Shown: in pieces, positions 20,801 to 26,119 of the stretch
Layout of the letters: each line of letters starts with the position of its first letter
Position numbering within the stretch: position 1 is the first letter of the stretch
NCBI GenBank assembly: GCA_964472545.1
Contig: CAYYNP010000124.1
Span: 1 to 26,119 of the forward strand
Length of the DNA stretch: 26,119 bases
Direction: 5' to 3'
From: CAYYNP01 sp964472545
GTDB lineage: Bacteria > Planctomycetota > Planctomycetia > Pirellulales > Thermoguttaceae
Made by a program: the position numbers and the translations under genes
The notes under the pieces: model-generated
What the model was told of the DNA's origin: nothing
What the model saw: only the letters and a program-made list of their open reading frames with translations
Database searches by the model: none

Positions 20801-21119
20801 GAAGTTCCGTCCGGACGATTTCAAGGCCTTCTTCTCCGCCGCCGAAGGGTGGGGCAGCCTTGCGCAGCGGCGCGTCGGCAGCACGCAGGAAAATCGCATC
20901 GACGTGAAGTGGGGCAGTCTGACCGTCAAGTCGCTCGTCCTGCAATTACCCCCGGGCAAGCAGCTCTCGGCGGCGCAGGTTACCGTCGGGCAGATCACCG
21001 CCGGCGGCCGGGCCATCGAAGCCACCGTGAAACAAAGCGGCGGCCAGGTCGTACTTACGGCCAAACAGCCCGTGACCATTCACCGGCAACAGTCGATCCG
21101 GGCGCTGCTACGTCACTAG
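17874..21119 (+). CDS. GH116-like (glucosylceramidase-type) exported protein
   Basis: A 1081-residue protein with an N-terminal signal peptide (about 1-31). A beta-sandwich domain opens with the family motif IGMPCGGIAAGQLYVRGDGT (99-118). It is interrupted by an extra beta-sandwich (about 287-437) resembling the C-terminus of the sulfatase fusion. The alpha/alpha-barrel domain (about 540-985) shows CCRGSCTHVWHYEQSTGRLFPEL (624-646, in one motif), DGQAGVILMFYREHLMS, DGIVNTSDHTTYDI and GCLTSQLLGNGW. By my recalled alignment to human GBA2 and TxGH116 the nucleophile Glu is Ala647 and the acid/base Asp is Ser818, so ordinary beta-glucosidase activity is doubtful. Family members hydrolyse beta-glucosides, beta-xylosides or N-acetylglucosaminides. 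Weak Shine-Dalgarno at the ATG. The gene ends in a 12-nt convergent overlap with the LEPR-XLL gene. Confidence 0.85.
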   Translation: MAIQSTPALPRSTVLPLLSVILLSMSTAVGTAYPSPPACCPNGEPCPAPSTSFRGPTPEAIEQGHVIPARDKLPPEWVSTLFAKGQRKIYRGKELFTIGMPCGGIAAGQLYVRGDGTLAKWWIFNNAKNERFCSGYQTYRPESPLEQGFALRVATPGRPPQVVTLGQEDFDAIEFIGEYPIAEVRYLRKDKPPLPVAVSMEVFSPWIPLGARDSANPATVLRFTLTNASDKPVEAAIGGWLQNGVCLGVPNVSGRRHHVVHRQNGLTLVQMGLIEKRPEPSASSGRPDITFDDFEGNSRVQWKAKGPAMAKGPTEIGRIYHPQPIRGQQGRRLIDSLGPRDVYDRPQGKLTSSPFTIARRTIHFLIGGGAHAGKTCINLIVDGKVVRSAVGDNTETMRRRQWDVGDLQGAEAVIEIVDAHSGSWGHVMVDDIVFSDRVIATADAFPTDHPAMGDMSIAALDGEATACAAGEAKQAFLDDLADDGKLREGVSATDYPLTDARCAAVASSVQLQPGQRCTRTFLVTWFFPNRPNAGRTAQQGPGYGPILGNMYANWYDNSLDVAEYIHANFERLDRDTHLFRDTYFDTTLPYWLVHRIGMPVANLATGTLEWFKNGQVYGWEGVMCCRGSCTHVWHYEQSTGRLFPELARAMRVKSHLAGMDADSGVVRFRGAGSNAHYAADGQAGVILMFYREHLMSKDDRFLKQHWPSIRRMMQCMIERDAQDGQTDGIVNTSDHTTYDINFIGANTHCGSMYLAALRASERMARLCGDEALADEYARLYHSGSKLAVEHQFNGDFFEQLIPADAPTKWQIGRGCLTSQLLGNGWADQLDLRPVYPEPVVQKTLASIFRYNFTTDVGPYYQRHKPEMIFVNPGEPGLMICTYPLGSRLEQPLRYRNTVMQGYDYDAANQMLRRGMLTEGLAVYRANHENYDGTDHNPWNEQQCGDHYARAMTAWGALISLSGFVYDGPAGRIGFAPKFRPDDFKAFFSAAEGWGSLAQRRVGSTQENRIDVKWGSLTVKSLVLQLPPGKQLSAAQVTVGQITAGGRAIEATVKQSGGQVVLTAKQPVTIHRQQSIRALLRH

Positions 21120-24100
21120 AAGGGTGGCCCGTGTGGCGGAGCCGGGTCTTCGGGAGGTCCGGTCGTCGCCGTCGGGCTCGGGTAGATGGATCAGCCTTAA
21201 CGCCGTGAGGAAGTTCGTCTGGTTGTTTCGTGCGAGCAAGACGTCGGTCGCGTTGACGCGCCGGTCGCGATTGTAGTCGAAGGGGAAGTCGACCGCGGCC
21301 GCGTTAAGGAAGTTGCGGGGATTGTTCCTCGCCAGCAACAGATCGGTGCTCGTGACCTGGGCGTCGGGCGCCGCGTTGCCCGCATCGGCTACGGCGCTGC
21401 CGAAGTAAAAGACGTCGTCACCAGCCAGGCCCAGCCGGTCGGCCAGAACGGTCACTCTCAGCCACCGGTTCCTGATTGTGTGATCGGGCCAGATCAGCGT
21501 TACTCGATCGGAACCGTCGACGCCGGCGCCCTCTCGCACGTCGATTGCGGCAGGCGTTGAGACGGGCGTCCAGTCGGCCGGATTGCCGTCATTGCCCACG
21601 TGAAACAGGAAGTCGGCAGCCGTCGGCGTGACGGCCGGACCGGCCACGTCAACCATCACTCCGTTGATACCGCGACTGTAGCTGGTGTAGTTGTCGAAGC
21701 TTGCGACGCCGCTTGGCAATAGGGCCGTCTTGTCGGCGGCAATGGCGTCGTCGTCAGCTTCAGTAGGCGCGGGATCGTCGCCGTCGAAAGCCGAGCTATT
21801 GTAGAAGACATAGCGTCCTGCGACCGTCGGCAAGCGGCTGCCGAAATCGACGCCCTCGACGATCTGGCCGGGCGCGACGTCCAGCCGGTGGGCCAGAATC
21901 CGTATGTTGTCGCGGTCGAAAACGACCACCGCATCGTCGTAGACTCCCGCCGCGTAGAGGTGGTTGCCGTCGCGGCTGATGGTCAGCGACCGAGTACGAT
22001 ACAGTCCGTCGACGCCGTCCTGGTTGTCGCGAAGAACCTGCACGAAAGCCAACTTGCCGGTGACGGGGTCGCGGCGGAACACGGCCACCGCATCGCTGTA
22101 GTATCCGCCCACGTAGACGTCGTTGCCGTCGGGGCTGATCGTCACCGAACTGGCATAGTCTAACCCCTGGACGCCGTCCTGGCCGTCCTTGAGCACTTGC
22201 ACGAAAGTCAGTTTCCCGGTGGTTGCGTTGCGACGGAACACGGCCACCGAATCCTCATAGCTGCCGGCCACGTAGACGTGGTTGCCGTCCGGGCTGACGA
22301 TCACCGAGTAAACGACGTATAGCCCGTCCACACCGTCCTGGTCGTCTCTGAGCACTTGTACGGCCGTCAGTTCGCCGGTGATCGGGTCGCGGTCGAAGAC
22401 GGTGATCGCATGATCCCAGGCTGCGGTTACGTAGACGTGGCGCCCATCGGGGCTGATATCCAGCGAGTGGGCCACCTTCAGGCTGTCGAGACCTGCCTCG
22501 CCGTCCTTGAGCAACTGCACGAAGGTCAACTCTCCGGTGGCTGGCTCGCGGCGGAAGACCGACACCGCGTCGTCCAGGTTTCCCGCCGTGTAGACGTGGC
22601 GCCCGTCGGGGCTCACGAACACCCAGTGGATCCAGTCGAGCCCGTCGATGCCGTCGACGCCGTCCTTGAGCGTTTGAACGAAGGTCAACTCGCCCGTGGC
22701 TTCGTCACGGCGAAACACGACCAGTGCATCGTCGAGCCCCCCCGCCACGTAGACGTGGCGGCCGTCGGGGCTCACGGTCGCGTACGTCGCGCAGTACAAC
22801 CCGTCCACACCGTCCTGGCCGTCCTTGCGGTCCTTGATAACCTGCACAAAGGTCAGTCTGCCGTTGGCCGGCTCGCGGCGAAAGACGGTGACCGCGAAGT
22901 CCGAATACGCGGCCACGTAAAGGTGCCGGCCGTCGGGGCTCAGCGCCACCGAGTGGGCACCGTCCAGCCCATCCACACCCTCACGGCCGTCCTTGAGCAT
23001 CTGCACGAAAGTCAATTCACCGCCACCAACCGCGCGATCCGGGAAGGTTTGCGCGTAGCCTTCGGGTACGATCTGCACCACCGTGTACGTGTCCGGAGCC
23101 AGGCCGACGAAGCGGTACGTTCCGGTTTCGTCGACACTTGGCGTCGCCGGATCATCCGCTTGTGCCGTTGTGATCGGTTCGTCCGGATCGAGTTGCCCAT
23201 TCTGATTCAGGTCGAGATAAACAACGACGCCGGGCAGGCCAGGCTCGTCCGGGTCGTGGCGGCCGTTGCCGTCGAGATCGTGCCACGCGCTGCCCTGCAC
23301 CTCGCCGGGCAGAGCCCGGTAGCCGAAGTCGACGGCCTCGGTCGTCTGGCCGGGGCCCACCTCGACCTCGATCACCGTCGCGCCGGTTGCTACCCAGCCC
23401 GGCCGCTCGACCTCGGCGACGGCGTAATTGCCGGGAATCACGGCCGCGAATGCAAAACCTCCTTCGACGTCGGTGGCGTCAAACGGTTCGTCGTCGTCCC
23501 ATTGACCGTTGGCGTTCAGGTCCAGGTAGACCTTCCAATCGCCCAGCCCGGATTCATCGGCGTCCCAGACGGCGTCGCCGTTGAGATCGCTGAAAATGCC
23601 GCCGCGAATCTCACCGAACACGATCCGATTGCCGAAATCGACGTTCTCGACAATCTGGCCCGGGACGAGGGCGAAATGGTACGGCGCGCGCCGGGCGTGG
23701 TCGCGCGAAAAGACCGCGAGTGCGCCGTCGTCCGGCCCTGCCACGAAGACGTGATCACCGTCGGGACTCACGGCCACCGAGGAAGCGCCGTCCAACCCGT
23801 CCACGCCGCCCTGCTCGTCGTGGAGAACGTGCACGAAGTCCAGTTTCCCCGTCGTCGTATCGCGTCGGAATACGGCCACGCTATCGTCGCCGCTGCCGGT
23901 CACGTAGACGTTGCTGCCATCGGAGCTTACCGTGACGGACTGCGCCCGACGGAGCCCATCCACGTCGTTTTGTTCGTCGTAGAGAACTTGCGTCGACGTC
24001 AGTCTTCCGGTGGCTGGATCGCGACGGAACACCGCGACGGCTTTATCCCACGGGCCGGTTGCGTAGACGTTGCCGCCGTCGGGACTCACGGCCAGCGAGG

Positions 24101-25160
24101 AGGCGCCGTCCAACCCGTCCACGCCGTCCTCGCCGTCGTGGAGAACCTGCACAAAGGTCAGTCTGCCCGTAGCCGGATTGCGCAGGAACACGGCCACCGC
24201 ATCGTCGGCCGTCCCTGCCGCGTAGACGTGGCTGCCGTCGATGCTGACCACCACCGAACCGGCGTAGTGCAACCCATCCACGCCGTCCTGGCCGTCGCGA
24301 TGGACCTCTAGGAAGGTCAATTCTCCGGTGGCGGGCTCGCGCTGGAACACGGCAACGGCGCTGTCGGCCAACCCGGTAGCGTAGACGTGGCCACCATCGG
24401 GGCTGACCGTCACGCAGCTCGCATAGCGCAGTCCGTCCACACCGTTCACGCCGTCCTTGAACATTTGCACGAAGGTAAGTTCGCCGGTGGTTGGCTCGCG
24501 TGAGAAAACCGCAACCGCATCATCATAATATCCGGCGACGTAGACGTTGCGGCCGTCGGGGCTGAGGGCCAGGGAACGAACTTCATCCAACCCGTCGACA
24601 CGGTCTTGGCCGTCGGTCAGAACCTGCACCAAGTCCAACTCGCCGGTGGTCGGGTCGCGTCGAAACACGTCAACCGCATCGGCTAGTGTTCCGGCGGCGT
24701 AGACGTGCCCTCCATCGGGGCTCACGGTCACGGATCGAGCACCTTCGAGCCCCTCTACCCCGTTGTCCCCGTCCGCCAGCCGCTCGACGAAAAGCAGTTC
24801 ACCCGTGCCGTCGCTGGCGGCGGGAAAAGTCCGGCTGTATCCCTGAGGCACGACTTCCGACACGGCGTAGTCGCCGGGATCCAGGTTGGTCAGCCGATAG
24901 GTTCCCGTCTCGTCGATATCCGGCGTCGCCGGATCGTCCACTCGCGTCACCGTGTTCGGTTCGCTCGAGTCGAGTTGCCCGTTCTGGTTGAGGTCCAGAT
25001 AGACGACGGCTCCGGCCAGGCCGAGTTCGCCGGGATCGCGTTGGCCGTTGCCATCGGAATCGTACCACGTGCCGCCGTGAATTTCTCCGCCGGCGAGCAA
25101 GACGCGTCGTTCGAGCGGTTCCAGGGCCAATCGACGGTGGCAAATAGGTGGTACTCTCAT
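21108..25160 (-). CDS. LEPR-XLL surface protein with two 7-blade propellers and a dockerin
   Basis: A 1350-residue exported protein. Order: the planctomycete N-terminal motif LEPLERRVLLAG (about 14-25); an SdrD-B-like domain (to about 113; WYDSDGNGQRDPGE); seven 53-residue blades (122-492), each reading SVTVSPDGGHVYAAG...DAVAVFRRDPTTGEL; two more SdrD-B-like domains (about 510-710); seven more blades (716-1089); a planctomycete domain with GRYVFYNSSAFDGDDP and NYTSYSRGINGVMVD; and a C-terminal type-I dockerin with two calcium-type repeats (VTSTDLLLARNN, DYNRDRRVNATDVLLARNN). The blades resemble YVTN/lactonase-type propellers and probably act as scaffolding or adhesion, not as an enzyme. I chose the ATG at 25160 because a promoter start is predicted near 25199; the GTG at 25199 would leave no leader. 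The dockerin implies a cohesin partner elsewhere. Confidence 0.88.
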   Translation of the reverse strand: MRVPPICHRRLALEPLERRVLLAGGEIHGGTWYDSDGNGQRDPGELGLAGAVVYLDLNQNGQLDSSEPNTVTRVDDPATPDIDETGTYRLTNLDPGDYAVSEVVPQGYSRTFPAASDGTGELLFVERLADGDNGVEGLEGARSVTVSPDGGHVYAAGTLADAVDVFRRDPTTGELDLVQVLTDGQDRVDGLDEVRSLALSPDGRNVYVAGYYDDAVAVFSREPTTGELTFVQMFKDGVNGVDGLRYASCVTVSPDGGHVYATGLADSAVAVFQREPATGELTFLEVHRDGQDGVDGLHYAGSVVVSIDGSHVYAAGTADDAVAVFLRNPATGRLTFVQVLHDGEDGVDGLDGASSLAVSPDGGNVYATGPWDKAVAVFRRDPATGRLTSTQVLYDEQNDVDGLRRAQSVTVSSDGSNVYVTGSGDDSVAVFRRDTTTGKLDFVHVLHDEQGGVDGLDGASSVAVSPDGDHVFVAGPDDGALAVFSRDHARRAPYHFALVPGQIVENVDFGNRIVFGEIRGGIFSDLNGDAVWDADESGLGDWKVYLDLNANGQWDDDEPFDATDVEGGFAFAAVIPGNYAVAEVERPGWVATGATVIEVEVGPGQTTEAVDFGYRALPGEVQGSAWHDLDGNGRHDPDEPGLPGVVVYLDLNQNGQLDPDEPITTAQADDPATPSVDETGTYRFVGLAPDTYTVVQIVPEGYAQTFPDRAVGGGELTFVQMLKDGREGVDGLDGAHSVALSPDGRHLYVAAYSDFAVTVFRREPANGRLTFVQVIKDRKDGQDGVDGLYCATYATVSPDGRHVYVAGGLDDALVVFRRDEATGELTFVQTLKDGVDGIDGLDWIHWVFVSPDGRHVYTAGNLDDAVSVFRREPATGELTFVQLLKDGEAGLDSLKVAHSLDISPDGRHVYVTAAWDHAITVFDRDPITGELTAVQVLRDDQDGVDGLYVVYSVIVSPDGNHVYVAGSYEDSVAVFRRNATTGKLTFVQVLKDGQDGVQGLDYASSVTISPDGNDVYVGGYYSDAVAVFRRDPVTGKLAFVQVLRDNQDGVDGLYRTRSLTISRDGNHLYAAGVYDDAVVVFDRDNIRILAHRLDVAPGQIVEGVDFGSRLPTVAGRYVFYNSSAFDGDDPAPTEADDDAIAADKTALLPSGVASFDNYTSYSRGINGVMVDVAGPAVTPTAADFLFHVGNDGNPADWTPVSTPAAIDVREGAGVDGSDRVTLIWPDHTIRNRWLRVTVLADRLGLAGDDVFYFGSAVADAGNAAPDAQVTSTDLLLARNNPRNFLNAAAVDFPFDYNRDRRVNATDVLLARNNQTNFLTALRLIHLPEPDGDDRTSRRPGSATRATLLVT
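21894..23015 (-). repeat. Second coding array: seven blades of 159 bp
   Basis: Seven in-frame repeats encode 53-residue blades beginning LTFVQVLKDGQDGVDGL. The second blade has a 3-residue insertion (56 residues). The DNA is conserved enough to recognise each unit by eye, for example in the stretch coding for SPDGRHVYVAG. Confidence 0.85.
23685..24797 (-). repeat. First coding array: seven blades of 159 bp
   Basis: Seven consecutive repeats of exactly 53 codons, all within the LEPR-XLL gene. The last blade drifts (ends FSRDHARRAPYH). Seven units in each array match the blade count of a closed propeller. Confidence 0.85.
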
Positions 25161-25205
25161 GCGCGGTCTGTCCGCTCCTAGAGAGAGGCAAAACCCCACC
25201 CATAC

Positions 25206-25233
25206 AGCATACTCAATCTCGCCAGAATATCAA
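25206..25233 (-). promoter_or_regulatory. Candidate promoter of the LEPR-XLL gene
   Basis: On the minus strand TTGATA (25228-25233, five of six) and TATGCT (25206-25211, four of six) are 16 nt apart. Transcription would start near 25199, about 39 nt before the ATG at 25160. Confidence 0.45.
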
Positions 25234-25646
25234 GTCTTCGTCGGCGAATCTTCCGAAGTGGCATGCCTACGGCCTCCGCAACCAGGGTGCGTCCATACAA
25301 CCCGCGCCGGAATCGCCAAACTGCCTGCCGAAGAAGACGGGCGTCGCGGTTGGGCGTCTACCGGCCGAGGTGGAAACTCGGCGCCATATCCAAACAGGCG
25401 AGCAACTTAGCCGCCAGCACATCTGGCCGAATGTTGTTCGACGTCATCAGGATCAGGCGGTCGCCAACGCAGCAGCCGTGGGTCGATTCCCGGACTCCGG
25501 TTCGACCGGACGGAGCACGTCGATCCCGACTTCCCCTTCTCCAGCGCCACGCCGCAAAACCGTGGAAGACTGCGCTTTCGAGCAGACCATCCTGGCTGCG
25601 GCCATCGGACGCGCTAAGCTCTGTCCCAGCCCTCAGATTCCCGGGG
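25234..25646. other. Non-coding stretch without a recognised gene
   Basis: I see no recognisable gene, RNA or mobile element in these 413 nt. The open frames on both strands have no family motifs. One minus-strand frame (stop at 25358) has a native-looking end, LILMTSNNIRPDVLAAKLLA, but no convincing start, and its 5' part runs into the short tandem repeat; a decayed gene remnant is possible. Confidence 0.4.
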
Positions 25647-25673
25647 CACCGCTGCGCTCTGCCCCAGCCACCC
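25647..25673. repeat. Dispersed 27-bp repeat, copy 2
   Basis: Matches 11798-11824 at 26 of 27 positions. Here it runs directly into a 15-bp tandem array that multiplies its end (CAGCCACCC). Confidence 0.75.
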
Positions 25674-25724
25674 ACTCCCCAGCCACCCACTTCCCAGCCA
25701 CCCACTTCCCAGTCCTCACTCCCC
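25665..25724. repeat. 15-bp tandem repeat downstream of the PIN/TRAM gene
   Basis: CAGCCACCCACTCCC (25665-25679), CAGCCACCCACTTCC (25680-25694 and 25695-25709) and the diverged CAGTCCTCACTCCCC (25710-25724) follow without gaps. The array ends 1 nt before the PIN/TRAM stop codon. Confidence 0.8.
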
Positions 25725-25725
25725 A

Positions 25726-26119
25726 CTACGTCTTCCCACCATCACACCGCCCGAAGACCATCCTTCCGGCGCTCGTTTGCAGCACGCTGGTCACGGCAAT
25801 GGGGATCGTCTTGTTGATGTGTTCGCGGCCTGCCTCGACGACGACCATGGTGCCGTCTTCAAGATACCCGACGCCTTGGCCGGTCTCTTCGCCGGGCTTG
25901 ACGATGTGGACCTCGATCTGTTCGCCGGGCAGGAAGACCGGCTTCATGGCGTTGGCCAGATCGTTGAGGTTGATCACCGTCACGCCCTGCAACTGGGCCA
26001 CCTTGTTGAGGTTGTAGTCGTTGGTGATCAGCCGGCCTACGAGATGTTTCGCCAAAATCACCAACTTCAGATAGACAGGTTGATCGCCGAGCTCGGCCCG
26101 TGCGCGGTCGAAGAGCTCC
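25726..26119 (-). CDS. PIN/TRAM domain protein (3' part, cut by the window end)
   Basis: Only the last 130 or so residues are visible; the gene begins beyond 26119. The N-terminal part seen, ELFDRARAELGDQPVYLKLV followed by GRLITNDYNLNKVAQL, is the end of a PIN nuclease-like domain; the Asp of ITND is an active-site acid in this family. Next comes a TRAM domain, a small beta-barrel that binds RNA: FLPGEQIEVHIVKPGEETGQ, then GVGYLEDGTMVVVEAGREHI and IPIAVTSVLQTSAGRMVFGR. The architecture matches YacL-type membrane proteins with N-terminal helices, PIN and TRAM, probably RNA-processing enzymes; the N-terminal helices cannot be seen here. A TTG inside the frame at 26064 is not taken as the start because the same frame continues with family-like residues. 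Confidence 0.87.
   Translation of the reverse strand, partial: ELFDRARAELGDQPVYLKLVILAKHLVGRLITNDYNLNKVAQLQGVTVINLNDLANAMKPVFLPGEQIEVHIVKPGEETGQGVGYLEDGTMVVVEAGREHINKTIPIAVTSVLQTSAGRMVFGRCDGGKT

Noticed and set aside
22356..24311. 651-residue plus-strand frame with repeats (VDVAAVGAH)
   Set aside because: It is the complement of the 159-bp blade repeats of the LEPR-XLL gene; its repeats only mirror them.
21894..24797. Regular 159-bp repeats as a possible CRISPR array
   Set aside because: Units are contiguous, in frame and coding, with no constant repeat/variable spacer pattern and no cas genes.
25494..25515. tRNA T-arm-like sequence (GGTTCGACC)
   Set aside because: The flanking bases do not form a 5-bp T-stem and no acceptor, D or anticodon arms are present.
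25358..25726. 122-residue minus-strand frame
   Set aside because: Its first third is translated from the 15-bp tandem repeat (Gly-Trp-Glu-Val repeats) and no family is recognisable; only the last 30 residues look protein-like, so at most a remnant.

Overview
The window looks like a chromosomal piece of a planctomycete (Planctomycetota, probably Pirellulales-like). The evidence is the high GC content, a Tat-exported Gfo/Idh/MocA oxidoreductase, a large secreted sulfatase, a GH116-type protein, and a giant surface protein with an N-terminal LEPR-XLL motif, SdrD-B-like domains and a C-terminal dockerin. This combination is typical of that phylum. Lineage assignment is inference from gene content; there is no rRNA here.

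Layout: (1) 1-2.5 kb: an iron-type substrate-binding lipoprotein (minus), divergent from a zinc-ribbon/TerB-like protein and a membrane methyltransferase-like protein (plus, 2 nt apart). (2) 2.6-7.5 kb, minus strand: argH, then a secreted HEAT-repeat protein with a degenerate receiver-like domain, then a sigma-54 activator without a sensor domain. (3) 7.6-8.2 kb: a hicAB toxin-antitoxin pair behind its own candidate promoter and a structured leader. (4) 8.4-11.7 kb: carB. (5) 11.9-16.9 kb: Tat-exported Gfo/Idh/MocA oxidoreductase, a small zinc-ribbon membrane protein, and a 971-residue fusion of sulfatase, GH117-like propeller and C-terminal beta-sandwich. (6) 16.9-17.5 kb: a convergent histidine phosphatase. 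(7) 17.7-21.1 kb: a composite inverted repeat, then a GH116-like protein carrying the same beta-sandwich domain as the sulfatase fusion. (8) 21.1-25.2 kb: a convergent 1350-residue LEPR-XLL surface protein with two arrays of seven 53-residue blades and a dockerin. (9) 25.2-26.1 kb: a repeat-bearing non-coding stretch and the 3' part of a PIN/TRAM protein cut by the window end.

Functional reading: the right half (12-25 kb) is consistent with export and processing of a sulfated glycan, through an oxidoreductase, a desulfating and sugar-cleaving fusion, a GH116-like protein and an adhesive surface protein. The most unusual points are the fusion architecture, the domain it shares with the GH116 protein, and apparent loss of both GH116 catalytic carboxylates. 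The left half is mostly housekeeping (argH, carB) with a regulatory cluster. Short repeats recur between genes: 7-nt-phased GATTT arrays at the start of two minus-strand genes, a 28/29 inverted repeat, a 27-mer present twice 14 kb apart, and a 15-bp tandem repeat.
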